DNA from: Delftia tsuruhatensis
GTDB taxonomy: Bacteria > Pseudomonadota > Gammaproteobacteria > Burkholderiales > Burkholderiaceae_C
Assembly (NCBI RefSeq): GCF_903815225.1
Contig: NZ_LR813084.1
Location: 1,654,501 to 1,718,500 of the forward strand
Direction of reading: 5' to 3'
Length of the DNA stretch: 64,000 nucleotides
Of this stretch, positions 36,417 to 49,778 are shown piece after piece. The translations under genes were made by a program, and so were the position numbers. The notes beneath the pieces were generated by a model. It ran no database searches and was not told the DNA's origin. It worked only from the letters and a program-made list of their open reading frames with translations. Each line of letters begins with the position of its first letter. Within the stretch, counting starts at the first letter, position 1.

Positions 36417-36455
36417 AAAAGGGCTTGCGGCCTTCATGGCCGCAAGCCCTTTTTT
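36417..36455. terminator. Bidirectional Rho-independent terminator
   Basis: AAAAGGGCTTGCGGCC (36417-36432) pairs with GGCCGCAAGCCCTTTT (36438-36453) across a 5-nt loop, with T-runs on both strands. It ends both the Bug receptor gene and the convergent EAL-HDOD gene, 18 bp from the latter's stop. Confidence 0.95.
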
Positions 36456-36472
36456 GCAGGCATCCACCGCGC

Positions 36473-37759
36473 TCAGGCGGGTTCGTCGGCCGTGAGGTTG
36501 TCCGCCCAGGCCAGGGCCTGCAGGTGTGCCCAGTTGACCTGGTGGTTGGACAGCTGCAAGGCATTGGCGGCGCGCGCAAAGCCTTCGTCATCGCCGCTCT
36601 CGCAGGCACGCGTCAGTTCCAGGAAGGGGGCGAACACCCCCTTGTTGTGCACCAGCGCGTCGATCACGGGCTGGGGCAGGGCGATGGATTCCAGCGCCTT
36701 TTCCATGGGCTGGCCCAGCATCACGTCCAGCAGCGAGAACACGCCCACGACAAAGGCGTTGTCGCATTCCTCGGGCGGCAGCAGCTCGGCCGTCAGCAGC
36801 TCCATCAGGCGTCCGCGCACCACGGCGGTCTGCCCCACGGCCGGGGGCGTGCCGCCCGCGCGCGAGGTGGTCAGCAGCAGCGCGGCCCAGCGGAACAGCT
36901 TCTTGAGTCCGAGGATCATCACCGCGTGGCGGAACGAGGTGATCTCGCAGGACAGGCCGAAGCCCGAGGAGTTGATGAAGCGCAGCAGGTTGAAGGACAG
37001 CGTGGGATCCTTCTTGAGCAAGGCCTCGATCTCGTCCGTGCCGGCCTGCTGGCGCACCAGGTTGATCAGTTGGATGATGGTTGCCTGGGTGGGGCGTATG
37101 GTGCGGGCCTGGACCAGCTGCGGCTGGGCGAACCAGAAGCCCTGGAACAGCCGCACGCCGAGGTCGCGCATGCGCTCGAACTGCTCGGCCGTCTCGACCT
37201 TCTCGGCCACGATCTGGGCATTGGTGTGGGCGCGGGCGAACTTCACCAGCGTCTCCGCGTCCGTCAGCGCGAAGGTCTGCATGTCCAGCTTGATGAACGA
37301 GGCCGCAGGCAGCCAGCTGGCATAGGCTCGGCGCAGCAGGTGCTGGTTGAAGGCCAGGCGAAAGCCGCGCTGGCGCAGCGCCTGGAACGTGGGCAGGCGC
37401 TCCTCGATATCGGCGGCCGTGGCGCTTTCGCCCAGCGTGGGCACTTCCAGCACCACCTTGTCCGGGTGGATCAGTTCCAGATGGCCGCCGGCCAGGCTGT
37501 CATGCGTGCAGTTGATGAAGACGGTCTTCTTGCCCACCAGCGCTTCGGCGCCCGCATACGACAGCGCATTGAACAGCAGCGCCGCATCGGAGGCCGCCGT
37601 GTGCGCGTGCTGGGCCGTGGAGCGGTCGAAAAGCTCGTAGCCGAAGACATCGCGCGCTTCGTTGACGATGGCCTGGCGCGCAATGACGGCCACCTGCCCG
37701 TCTTCCACCCCTTCTGGCAGGGGGGGCGGCGGAGCGGAGGAGTTGTCGTTGGTAGTCAT
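36473..37759 (-). CDS. Degenerate EAL plus HDOD signalling protein (tandem copy 1)
   Basis: A 428-residue YuxH-type protein. The N-terminal half (about 20-230) is a reduced EAL-like barrel ('IARQAIVNEARDVFGYELFD', 'VFINCTHDSLAGG', 'IVAEKVETAEQFERMRDLGV') without the EAL catalytic signature or metal ligands. The C-terminal half (about 230-420) is an HDOD domain ('LLKKDPTLSFNLLRFINSSG', 'GLKKLFRWAALLL'), a metal-free HD relative. Such proteins act as c-di-GMP-related or stress-signalling adaptors, not phosphodiesterases. An immediate paralogue (37817-39094) lies upstream on the same strand, 57 bp away, so the two are probably one transcription unit. The Pro-rich N-terminal tail is distinctive. 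Confidence 0.9.
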   Translation of the reverse strand: MTTNDNSSAPPPPLPEGVEDGQVAVIARQAIVNEARDVFGYELFDRSTAQHAHTAASDAALLFNALSYAGAEALVGKKTVFINCTHDSLAGGHLELIHPDKVVLEVPTLGESATAADIEERLPTFQALRQRGFRLAFNQHLLRRAYASWLPAASFIKLDMQTFALTDAETLVKFARAHTNAQIVAEKVETAEQFERMRDLGVRLFQGFWFAQPQLVQARTIRPTQATIIQLINLVRQQAGTDEIEALLKKDPTLSFNLLRFINSSGFGLSCEITSFRHAVMILGLKKLFRWAALLLTTSRAGGTPPAVGQTAVVRGRLMELLTAELLPPEECDNAFVVGVFSLLDVMLGQPMEKALESIALPQPVIDALVHNKGVFAPFLELTRACESGDDEGFARAANALQLSNHQVNWAHLQALAWADNLTADEPA

Positions 37760-37816
37760 GGAGATGCGAAATGGAAGGAAGGGGGTGGCTGCGCTGTATT
37801 CAGGGTCATGCCAGGA

Positions 37817-39094
37817 CTAGAGCGAGTGGTCCACCAACTGGTCGGTCCAGGCCAGGGCCTGCAGATGGGCCCAGTTGATCTGCTGGCTGCTCAGGCGCAG
37901 GGCGCCGGCGCTGCGGTGGAAGGCTTCGTCGTCGCTGGCTTCGCAGGCCTGGGCCAGGATCAGCAGCTCTCCCAGCACGCCTTCGTGGCGCAGCACGGCG
38001 GCGGACACGGCGTCCGGCACGGGAATCAGGCCCATGGCCACTTCCTGGGGCAGCTCCAGCATGCTGCCCAGCAGGGAGAAGATGCCGACGACGAAGGCCT
38101 GGTCCGCGTCCTCCTCGGTCAGCGATTCCTGGGCCAGCAGCTCCATCAACCGTCCCCGGATCACGGCGGTCTGGCCGATGGACGGCGGCGGACCGCCATT
38201 GCGGGATGCCGTCAACAGCATGGCTGCCCAGCGAAACAGCTTCTTGAGGCCCATGAGCATCACGGCCTGGCGGAACGAGGTGATCTCGCGCTGCACGCCG
38301 AAGCCCACCGAGTTGATCAGGCGCATCAGGTTGAACGCCAGGCCCGCATCCTTCTTGAGCACGTCCTCGATGGCGTCCGTGCTGGCCTGCTGGCGCACCA
38401 GGTTCAGCAGCTGGACGATGCTTTGCTGCGTGGGCGTCAGCAGCTTGGTGCGCACCACCGTGGGTCGCGCGAACCAGAAGCCCTGGAACAGCTGTATGCC
38501 CAGACGCCCCACCTGTTCGTGCTGCTGGGCGCTCTCCACCTTTTCCGCGATCAGTTCGGCGCGTGTATGGCGGCCCGCGAAATTGACCAGCACGGCCAGC
38601 TGGTCCGGGGCCAGCACCGACAGGTCGAACTTGATGTAGTCGGCCAGCGGCAGCCAGGCCGCATAGGCAGACTCCAGCACCGTGTGGTTGAAGGCCAGGT
38701 GAAAGCCGCGTGCACGCAGGTTGCTGAGAATGGGCAGGCGGGCCTGCACCTCCTGCTGGGCAGCCAGGCCCAGCGGGGGGATCTCCAGCACCACCTTGTC
38801 GGGATTGAGCAATTCCAGGTGCCCTCCGGCCAGGCTCTCATGCGTGCAATTGACGAACATCAATTTGGTGCCGACCAGATCTTCCTCGCCCGCATGGGAG
38901 AGGGCGGTGAATACCAGGGAGACGTCCGAGGCCGCCGTGTGGTCCGGATAGGCGCGCGAGCGATTGAACAGCTCATAGCCGATGATCTGCTGCATTCCGT
39001 TGACGATGGCCTGGCGTGCAATCATTCCACGGTCCGTGGGACCAGGGGCGGACACGGGGACATCGTTCAAGGGATGGACTGGCAGTTCGGTCAT
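37817..39094 (-). CDS. Degenerate EAL plus HDOD signalling protein (tandem copy 2)
   Basis: A 425-residue paralogue of the preceding protein with the same layout: EAL-like half ('IARQAIVNGMQQIIGYELFN', 'MFVNCTHESLAGGHLELLNP', 'LIAEKVESAQQHEQVGRLGI') and HDOD half ('VLKKDAGLAFNLMRLINSVG', 'LMGLKKLFRWAAMLLTASR'). The shared C-terminal 'INWAHLQALAW' confirms a common origin. It lacks the EAL catalytic residues. It is the first gene of the pair, and the 175 bp upstream is the probable promoter region. Two intact copies suggest that they divide or combine functions, which cannot be read from sequence. Confidence 0.9.
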   Translation of the reverse strand: MTELPVHPLNDVPVSAPGPTDRGMIARQAIVNGMQQIIGYELFNRSRAYPDHTAASDVSLVFTALSHAGEEDLVGTKLMFVNCTHESLAGGHLELLNPDKVVLEIPPLGLAAQQEVQARLPILSNLRARGFHLAFNHTVLESAYAAWLPLADYIKFDLSVLAPDQLAVLVNFAGRHTRAELIAEKVESAQQHEQVGRLGIQLFQGFWFARPTVVRTKLLTPTQQSIVQLLNLVRQQASTDAIEDVLKKDAGLAFNLMRLINSVGFGVQREITSFRQAVMLMGLKKLFRWAAMLLTASRNGGPPPSIGQTAVIRGRLMELLAQESLTEEDADQAFVVGIFSLLGSMLELPQEVAMGLIPVPDAVSAAVLRHEGVLGELLILAQACEASDDEAFHRSAGALRLSSQQINWAHLQALAWTDQLVDHSL

Positions 39095-39269
39095 GGAGTG
39101 CAGGGTCGAGGGGACACGGGGGAAAGCAGTTCTGATTGTAGGAATGTTCTGAATAAATAGGCTGATTGGCAGTGTCGGCTGGGAAAAGTCTGATTACAAA
39201 CTCGGACTCGTCCTAGTTTGTAAACCTTTGTATGAGACGCCGTGCTCCGTCGGTCGGCCTCTCCGATGG

Positions 39270-40076
39270 TCAGACCTGCTGGAGCCAAGCCAGCTCGGTA
39301 TCGCTGAAGCCCGCGGCGCGCCGGGCCCGTTCGTTGAAGGGCGGCTTCAGGCGCGGCGCCTCGTAGCGCTGCGTCAGCAGCAGGTAGTGGGACTCGGGCT
39401 CCAGTCCTTCGCGTTCGCACAGCCAGCGGTACCAGTGGTTGCCTATGGCCACGTGGCCCACTTCCTCGCGCAGGATGATGTCCAGGATATCCACGGCCGC
39501 CAGCGCGTCCGGCGCGCCGGTGTTGCGCAGCTTGTGCTGGATCTGGGGGGTGGCGTCCAGGCCGCGCGCCTCCAGCGTGCGTGGCACCAGGGCCATGCGC
39601 GCCACCACGTCATGGGCGGTTTTCTCGCACATGGTCCAGAGGCCCTGGTGGGCCGGGAAGTCGCCGTAGTCATGGCCCAGGTGCTCGCGCAGGTGCGTGC
39701 GCAGCAGGCGGAAGTGCCGGGCTTCCTCGGCAGCCACCAGCAGCCAGTCGCGGTAGTACTGCTCGGGCATGCCATCGAAGCGCCAGACCGCGTCCAGCGC
39801 CAGGTTGATGGCGTTGAACTCGATGTGGGCGATGGCGTGGATCAGCACGGCGCGGCCTTCGGGCGTGGCCGGCGAGCGCCGGGCCACGGCAGTGTGGTGG
39901 CGCAGCTCGGGCCGCTGCGGGCGGCCCGGCAGGTCTGGTGCGGGGCAGGGCAGGGCCGGTGCCTGCGCTGCTATTGAATAAAGAGCCTGCCGTGCATACA
40001 TGTCCAGCGTGGCGGCAGCCTTTTCCTCGGGATCCGGGAGGCACAAGACCTCAAGGGCGCGGTAGCGTAACTCCAT
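39270..40076 (-). CDS. DUF455 ferritin-like domain protein
   Basis: A 268-residue DUF455 protein of the ferritin-like, four-helix di-iron superfamily. Candidate metal ligands are visible: 'AIAHIEFNAINLALDAVWRF' (E-x-x-H type helix), 'VAAEEARHFRLLRTHL' and 'LRNTGAPDALAAVD...LREEVGHVAIGNHWY'. DUF455 proteins are related in fold to tRNA hydroxylase MiaE, but their function is not settled. The start ATG 40076 is at the family N-terminus; the frame is open to 40793 opposite other genes. It is divergent from the gamma-carbonic-anhydrase gene, 54 bp away, so promoters overlap. Confidence 0.85.
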   Translation of the reverse strand: MELRYRALEVLCLPDPEEKAAATLDMYARQALYSIAAQAPALPCPAPDLPGRPQRPELRHHTAVARRSPATPEGRAVLIHAIAHIEFNAINLALDAVWRFDGMPEQYYRDWLLVAAEEARHFRLLRTHLREHLGHDYGDFPAHQGLWTMCEKTAHDVVARMALVPRTLEARGLDATPQIQHKLRNTGAPDALAAVDILDIILREEVGHVAIGNHWYRWLCEREGLEPESHYLLLTQRYEAPRLKPPFNERARRAAGFSDTELAWLQQV

Positions 40077-40130
40077 CCCTACAATTCTAGGTTTCCTGCC
40101 ATAACCAATGATTGACGGAGACAAAACCCC

Positions 40131-40655
40131 ATGGCGATTTACGAACTGGATGGAGTGGCCCCTGAAGTGGCGGCGTCGGCCTGGGTGGCCGACAGCGCCG
40201 AGGTGATGGGTAATGTGCGGCTGGCCGAGGACGCCAGCATCTGGTTCGGCGCCGTGGTGCGCGGCGACTGCGAGAGCATCTCCATCGGCGAGGGCAGCAA
40301 CATCCAGGATGCCAGCGTGCTGCACGCCGACCTGGGCAAGCCGCTGGTCGTGGGGCGCCATGTGACGGTAGGCCATCAGGTCATGCTGCACGGCTGCACC
40401 ATCGGCGACGAATCGCTGATCGGGATCGGTGCCGTGGTACTCAACGGCGCACGCATCGGCAGGAACTGCCTGGTCGGCGCCGGCGCCCTGGTCACCGAGG
40501 GCAAGGAATTTCCCGACGGCTCGATGATCATCGGCAGCCCGGCCAAGGCCGTGCGCCAGCTGACGCCCGAGCAGATCGAGGGGCTGCGCCGCAGCGCCCA
40601 ACACTATGTCGACAATGCGCGCCGCTTCAAGACCGGCTTGCGCAAGCTGGGCTGA
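40131..40655 (+). CDS. Gamma carbonic anhydrase family protein (YrdA/PaaY-like)
   Basis: A 174-residue left-handed beta-helix protein. Hexapeptide repeats run through the middle, and the three histidines expected for the zinc site are in '[10 protein letters not shown]', '[16 protein letters not shown]'. The protein ends in a C-terminal helix ('[15 protein letters not shown]'). It lacks the N-terminal extension of true archaeal Cam, so it belongs to the YrdA/PaaY branch, whose members may hydrate CO2 or hydrolyse thioesters. ATG 40131 is clear. hslO follows after 34 bp on the same strand, so the two may be co-transcribed. Confidence 0.92.
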   Translation: MAIYELDGVAPEVAASAWVADSAEVMGNVRLAEDASIWFGAVVRGDCESISIGEGSNIQDASVLHADLGKPLVVGRHVTVGHQVMLHGCTIGDESLIGIGAVVLNGARIGRNCLVGAGALVTEGKEFPDGSMIIGSPAKAVRQLTPEQIEGLRRSAQHYVDNARRFKTGLRKLG

Positions 40656-40689
40656 ACAAGGCCCGGCATTTTTTACGGAAACCATCAGC

Positions 40690-41682
40690 GTGTCTGAACT
40701 GCACAAATTTATCTTCGAAGGCCAGCCCGTGCGCGGCGCCATCGTCCGTCTCACCGATGCCTGGCAGGAGATCCTGCAGCGGCGCGCCGGCAATGCCGAG
40801 ACCGGTGCCTATCCGGCCGCCGTGCGTGAGCTGCTCGGGGAGATGGTGGCCGCCGGCGTGCTGATGCAGTCCAACATCAAGTTCAACGGGGCCCTGGTCT
40901 TCCAGGTCATGGGTGACGGCCCTGTCAAGCTGGCCGTGGCCGAGGTGCAGTCGGACCTGGGCCTGCGCGCCACGGCCACGCTGGTGGGCGAGGCCGCCGA
41001 TGGTGCCACGCTGGAGCAGTTGCTCAATGTGCAAGGCGGCGGCCGCTGCGTCATCACGCTGGACCCCAAGGGCCGCCAGCCGGGCCAGCAGCCCTACCAG
41101 GGCGTGGTCCCTCTGCAGGACGCGCAGGGCCGGCGCTTCGCCAAGGTGTCGGATGCGCTGCAGCACTACATGCTGCAATCCGAGCAGCTGGACACCGTGC
41201 TGGTGCTGGCCGCCGACGATCAGGTGGCCGCGGGCCTGCTGATCCAGCGCATGCCGGTCAAGGGCGAGGCCAACCTGGCCGCCGCCACCGAAAGCGAGCA
41301 ATCGGGCCAGGACGCCATCGGCCTGAACGAGGACTACAACCGCATCGCGACGCTGGCCGCCAGCCTGACACGCGACGAGTTGCTCACGCTGGACGTGGAG
41401 ACCATCCTGCGGCGCCTGTTCTGGGAAGAGAAGCTGATGCGCTTCGTGCCCCAGCCCGACGAGGAGCACCCGCGCTTTGCCTGCACCTGCAGCCGCGAGC
41501 GCGTGGCCTCCATGCTGGTTTCGCTGGGCTCGGACGAGGTCGAAAGCATCCTGGAGGAGCGCGGCAGCATCGAGGTCGGCTGCGATTTCTGTGGCCAGCA
41601 GTACGAGTTCGATCCCATCGACGCAGCCCAGCTGTTCACCGAGGCCGGCAAGCAGCCGCCCACCTCCACGAACGTGCAGTAG
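40690..41682 (+). CDS. hslO: Redox-regulated chaperone Hsp33
   Basis: A 330-residue Hsp33, a holdase that unfolds and becomes active when oxidants and heat oxidise its zinc-cysteine switch. The C-terminal zinc cluster is intact: C265/C267 in 'FACTCSRER' and C298/C301 in 'VGCDFCGQQY' (CxC and CxxC). The N-terminal domain starts 'SELHKFIFEGQPVRGAIVRL'. GTG 40690 is the start at the family N-terminus. It is somewhat longer than E. coli Hsp33 (292 residues), through small insertions. It likely shares a transcript with the upstream gamma-carbonic-anhydrase gene. Confidence 0.96.
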   Translation: MSELHKFIFEGQPVRGAIVRLTDAWQEILQRRAGNAETGAYPAAVRELLGEMVAAGVLMQSNIKFNGALVFQVMGDGPVKLAVAEVQSDLGLRATATLVGEAADGATLEQLLNVQGGGRCVITLDPKGRQPGQQPYQGVVPLQDAQGRRFAKVSDALQHYMLQSEQLDTVLVLAADDQVAAGLLIQRMPVKGEANLAAATESEQSGQDAIGLNEDYNRIATLAASLTRDELLTLDVETILRRLFWEEKLMRFVPQPDEEHPRFACTCSRERVASMLVSLGSDEVESILEERGSIEVGCDFCGQQYEFDPIDAAQLFTEAGKQPPTSTNVQ

Positions 41683-41697
41683 AGCGCCCTGCCGGCG

Positions 41698-42219
41698 TCA
41701 GTCTTTCCCGCTGCGCAGCGCGTCGAACAGCCGCCGCTCGCAGTCGGGGTCGCTGCATTGCTCGCAGCCGAAGGGGCGCAGCCGGGCGGCCTGGCGAACA
41801 ACAGGCTCCTGGGGGAGCCAGGACCAGTCCGCAGCAGGCGCCAGCGACCGCAGTGATTGTGTCAACTGTTGCCATTGCCGTGCCGTGTCTCCATGGAGCA
41901 CCACATAGTCCCGGGCTTCGGCATGCAGCCGTTCTCGCCAGTGATGATGTTGCGCCGCAGCGTCCAGATCGGTGCAGCGCCAATCCCGCCCCAATAGATA
42001 GATGGCCGTGTCTCTGGGCAAGGGTTGTCCTTGCCCAGGTGTGAGGCATTTCCATTCGGATTTTCTTCCATATTGCTGCCAGGCCTGGTGCAGTGCCTCT
42101 GCCATGGAGTGGGCCTGCAAGGGCACTGCTCCGACCAGGGCAATGCAGGGTTGAGAGGGGGAGGGGGGCGACAAGTGGATTCCGGATTCTTTTCCAAGGC
42201 CATGGCCTGCTGTGTGCAA
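41698..42219 (-). CDS. Uncharacterised protein with C-terminal cysteine cluster
   Basis: Up to 173 residues, not recognised. The start is uncertain: TTG 42219 opens the frame without a ribosome site, and ATG 42105 would give 135 residues. The C-terminus is the most distinctive part, 'RPFGCEQCSDPDCERRLFDA', with three cysteines spaced CxxCxxxxC; this could bind metal or form a disulfide. The body contains 'DTAIYLLGRDWRCTDLD' and 'YVVLHGDTARQWQQLTQSL', reminiscent of an alpha/beta fold. It follows the lipoprotein gene on the same strand, 4-5 bp apart if the long start is used, and is convergent with hslO. Confidence 0.5.
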   Translation of the reverse strand: MHTAGHGLGKESGIHLSPPSPSQPCIALVGAVPLQAHSMAEALHQAWQQYGRKSEWKCLTPGQGQPLPRDTAIYLLGRDWRCTDLDAAAQHHHWRERLHAEARDYVVLHGDTARQWQQLTQSLRSLAPAADWSWLPQEPVVRQAARLRPFGCEQCSDPDCERRLFDALRSGKD

Positions 42220-42223
42220 GCGG

Positions 42224-42946
42224 CTAGTAGTCTTGGCCGTTGCGTGTGAGTTTGGTGGTCACCATGTCGATGTTTGTGCCATCGCCGCTGCTTTGAATGG
42301 TAAAGCCTTTGTATATCCACTCATAGCCTGTGCTGCTGCCGCTGCCAGTCTTGAATTTGCAGGCTGTGACGGTGCGGTTGCCAATGGTCAGGGTGGCATC
42401 CTCCAGGTAGCTGGAGTTTCTGGTGAGTGTGTGGGGCGCAATGGTGCCAGGAGGCAACATCCGCAAGGTGCCTGTGACTTCAAGGCGCTGGGTTTGACCA
42501 GGCTCCAGCGTCGCGCTCCGGTCTATCACGGGCGGAGAATAGGTATATTGCTGGAGCCTTGGCATGCTGCCGGAGAATGAGGTGATATTGGAGCCGTATT
42601 CCGCATAGACAAGTGGCGAGACTGGGGCGAGATAGGTCTCCGTCTCCACATGGCTGGTGGACATCTGGCCGCTCGGCAGAATTTCCCGGCTGACCCTCGT
42701 GTGCATGATCAAGTTGTCGTGGCCGTTGAAGCTTTGGGAGTTGTAGTTGTTATAGGTGATGGAATAGTTGCGATTGAAGGCTGGTGAATGGTCCTCCTGC
42801 AAAAAACTATTGCCACTCTGGTATTTTTTGTCATCAAAGCAGTGCTCTGCAGTCTGCGTCATTTTATCTCCGCCACCACAGGCGGTGAGCAGCAAGGATA
42901 TTCCCAGTGTAATGGATGCGGTGGCAATGGTTTGAGTCGATGTCAT
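42224..42946 (-). CDS. Uncharacterised lipoprotein in an AT-richer island
   Basis: A 240-residue predicted lipoprotein, not recognised. The signal peptide ends in 'ISLLLTACGGG', a clear lipobox, and the mature chain is beta-rich and high in Ser, Thr, Asn and Tyr ('NRNYSITYNNYNSQSFNGHD', 'SGSSTGYEWIYKGFTI'). Asn/Tyr-rich composition and base use differ sharply from the GC-rich neighbours, pointing to recent acquisition or to relaxed bias. It sits between hslO and the ftsB-eno cluster. No partner gene for export or assembly is seen. The ATG at 42946 is supported by the signal peptide. Confidence 0.75.
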   Translation of the reverse strand: MTSTQTIATASITLGISLLLTACGGGDKMTQTAEHCFDDKKYQSGNSFLQEDHSPAFNRNYSITYNNYNSQSFNGHDNLIMHTRVSREILPSGQMSTSHVETETYLAPVSPLVYAEYGSNITSFSGSMPRLQQYTYSPPVIDRSATLEPGQTQRLEVTGTLRMLPPGTIAPHTLTRNSSYLEDATLTIGNRTVTACKFKTGSGSSTGYEWIYKGFTIQSSGDGTNIDMVTTKLTRNGQDY

Positions 42947-43064
42947 GGATTTTCCTTATTGATGGGGTGGATGCTGAGTGCAGTGTAACCACATAACCCA
43001 TGTTGATAAGAGTCCATCCGGACGTTCCAATAGTGCGGAGACAAGGTACTCCAATGCGTCATCT

Positions 43065-43096
43065 CAAAAACAAAGGGCCGGCGTGAAGCCGGCCCC
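43065..43096 (-). terminator. Rho-independent terminator of ftsB
   Basis: Read on the minus strand, GGGCCGGC (43088-43095) pairs with GCCGGCCC (43075-43082) across a 5-nt loop and is followed by TTTGTTTTT (43066-43074). It ends the pyrG-to-ftsB series. Confidence 0.85.
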
Positions 43097-43122
43097 GAAC
43101 ATCGTTGCAACGCACGGCGGGT

Positions 43123-43401
43123 TCAGCGCCGCACGATCTGCACGAAGATCTCATTGGGCTTGACCATGCCCAGTTCGCTGCGGGCCTTTTCCTCGACCAT
43201 GGCCAGGCCGTCCTTGAGGTCGTTGACCTCGGAGGCCAGCCGGTCGTTCTCGGCCTTCTCCAGTGCGTTGGCCACATTCTGGTCATGGATCTGCTGCTGC
43301 AGTTCCTTGACATAGGCCACGCTGCCATGGCCCAGCCACAGCTGTGCATGCACGGCAGCGAGCAGGGCGAGCAGGACGAGAGGTACGACGCGATTGACCA
43401 T
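43123..43401 (-). CDS. ftsB: Cell division protein FtsB
   Basis: A 92-residue FtsB, the bitopic division protein that forms a complex with FtsL and FtsQ and activates septal synthesis. It has a short cytoplasmic start, one TM segment ('VVPLVLLALLAAVHAQLWLG', about 5-24) and a periplasmic leucine-zipper coiled coil ('VKELQQQIHDQNVANALEKA'). Length and layout match, and the location next to eno and behind pyrG-kdsA is the standard betaproteobacterial arrangement. A hairpin between eno and ftsB (43424-43456) means it may need its own promoter or readthrough. Confidence 0.93.
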   Translation of the reverse strand: MVNRVVPLVLLALLAAVHAQLWLGHGSVAYVKELQQQIHDQNVANALEKAENDRLASEVNDLKDGLAMVEEKARSELGMVKPNEIFVQIVRR

Positions 43402-43423
43402 GGGAGCGGGCGTGGCTGAAAGG

Positions 43424-43456
43424 AAAAAGGCTTGCCGGCCAGATGGCTTGCAAGCC
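43424..43456 (-). terminator. Hairpin with T-run between eno and ftsB
   Basis: On the minus strand, GGCTTGC (43450-43456) pairs with GCAAGCC (43429-43435) over a 14-nt loop, and five Ts follow (43424-43428). It lies 11 bp after the eno stop. With a loop this large it is a moderate terminator and could make ftsB expression partly independent of eno. Confidence 0.65.
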
Positions 43457-43466
43457 TAACGCTTTT

Positions 43467-44987
<1,521 letters not shown>

Positions 44988-45278
44988 TCAGACGCCTTCC
45001 ACGCAGACCATGCGCATGATGGCCGCGCCTTCGCGGGCCTCGCGTGCACGGCGGTACTCGGGGGTGTCATGGAAGGCCTTGGCGGCCTCGAAGCTGGGGA
45101 ACTTGAGGACCACGGTGCGGCCCGGGTTCCAGTCGCCCTCGAGCACTTCGACCTTGCCGCCGCGCACGCAGACCTCGGCGCCATGCACGCGCATGGCCTC
45201 GGTGCTCCACTTGCGGTACTCCTCGTACTGCTCGGGGCGGGTGACGGTAACGGAAGCGATGATGTAGCCGCTGGCCAT
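44988..45278 (-). CDS. DUF1330 family protein
   Basis: A 96-residue DUF1330 protein of the dimeric alpha/beta-barrel superfamily, with 'MASGYIIASVTVTRPEQYEE' and 'GDWNPGRTVVLKFPSFEAAK' and the typical 'FHDTPEYRRAREAREGAA'. The biochemical role of DUF1330 is not known. The gene lies between kdsA (3 bp upstream on the same strand) and eno, a conserved place in related bacteria, so it is probably co-expressed with kdsA. Confidence 0.9.
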   Translation of the reverse strand: MASGYIIASVTVTRPEQYEEYRKWSTEAMRVHGAEVCVRGGKVEVLEGDWNPGRTVVLKFPSFEAAKAFHDTPEYRRAREAREGAAIMRMVCVEGV

Positions 45279-45281
45279 GGG

Positions 45282-46139
45282 TCAGACTCCAAAGTCGTTT
45301 TCGAGGAAGCCGTTTCGCTTGGTCACGTCGTCGAGCGCGACCAGGGTTTCGAGCAGGGCCTTCATGTGCTTGAGCGGCACGGCGTTGGGGCCGTCGCTGA
45401 GCGCGCAGGGCGGGTTGGGATGGGTTTCCATGAACAGGCCGGCCACGCCCACGGCCACGGCTGCGCGCGAGAGCACGGGCACCATCTCGCGCATGCCGCC
45501 GCTGCTGGTGCCGTTGCCGCCGGGCAGCTGCACGCTGTGCGTGGCGTCGAACACCACGGGGGCGCCGGTCTCGCGCATGATGGACAGGCTGCGCATGTCG
45601 GAGACCAGGTTGTTGTAGCCGAAGCTGGCGCCGCGTTCGCAGGCCATGAAGCTGTCCTCGGGCAGGCCGGCCTCCCGGGCGGCGGCGCGGGCCTTGTCGA
45701 TGACGTTCTTCATGTCATGCGGTGCGAGGAACTGGCCCTTCTTGATGTTCACCGGCCGGCCCGACTGGGCCACGGCACGGATGAAGTCGGTCTGGCGGCA
45801 CAGGAAGGCCGGTGTCTGCAGCACATCGACCACCTGGGCCACGGCCGGGATCTCGGACTCGGTGTGCACATCGGTGAGGATGGGCACCTGCAGTTCCTTC
45901 TTCACCTTGGCGAGGATCTCCAGGCCCTTGTCCATGCCCGGGCCGCGAAAGCTCGCGCCCGAGCTGCGGTTGGCCTTGTCGTAGCTGCTCTTGAAGATGA
46001 AGGGAATGCCCAGGGCCGCCGTGATTTCCTTGAGTTGCCCCGCCACGTCCATCTGCAGTTGCTCGGACTCGACGACGCAGGGGCCTGCAATGAGAAAGAA
46101 GCGTCGGTCGAGGCCGACATCGAAGCCGCAGAGTTTCAT
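45282..46139 (-). CDS. kdsA: 3-deoxy-8-phosphooctulonate synthase (KDO-8-P synthase)
   Basis: A 285-residue KdsA that condenses phosphoenolpyruvate with arabinose-5-phosphate to give KDO-8-P, the first step toward the LPS inner core. Conserved stretches are '[20 protein letters not shown]', '[20 protein letters not shown]', '[12 protein letters not shown]' and '[20 protein letters not shown]'. The enzyme is of the KdsA, not the DAHP synthase, type by these motifs. It follows pyrG by 38 bp and precedes the DUF1330 gene by 3 bp, indicating an operon. Confidence 0.97.
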   Translation of the reverse strand: MKLCGFDVGLDRRFFLIAGPCVVESEQLQMDVAGQLKEITAALGIPFIFKSSYDKANRSSGASFRGPGMDKGLEILAKVKKELQVPILTDVHTESEIPAVAQVVDVLQTPAFLCRQTDFIRAVAQSGRPVNIKKGQFLAPHDMKNVIDKARAAAREAGLPEDSFMACERGASFGYNNLVSDMRSLSIMRETGAPVVFDATHSVQLPGGNGTSSGGMREMVPVLSRAAVAVGVAGLFMETHPNPPCALSDGPNAVPLKHMKALLETLVALDDVTKRNGFLENDFGV

Positions 46140-46177
46140 GGTGGGGATTCCTTGGGAAATGGTGGGCGGCGGCGGGC

Positions 46178-49697
<3,520 letters not shown>

Positions 49698-49778
49698 TGG
49701 CACGGGGCACAATGCGCGCTTTGCTTTTTGCGGGAGCCGCCCTCCGGATCCTCCTGAGGCCCTCCCCAGCCTGTTTTC

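Noticed and set aside
36425..39160. A 911-codon plus-strand ORF opposite both EAL-HDOD genes
   Set aside because: Its sequence repeats itself because it is the reverse of two paralogues; no gene evidence.
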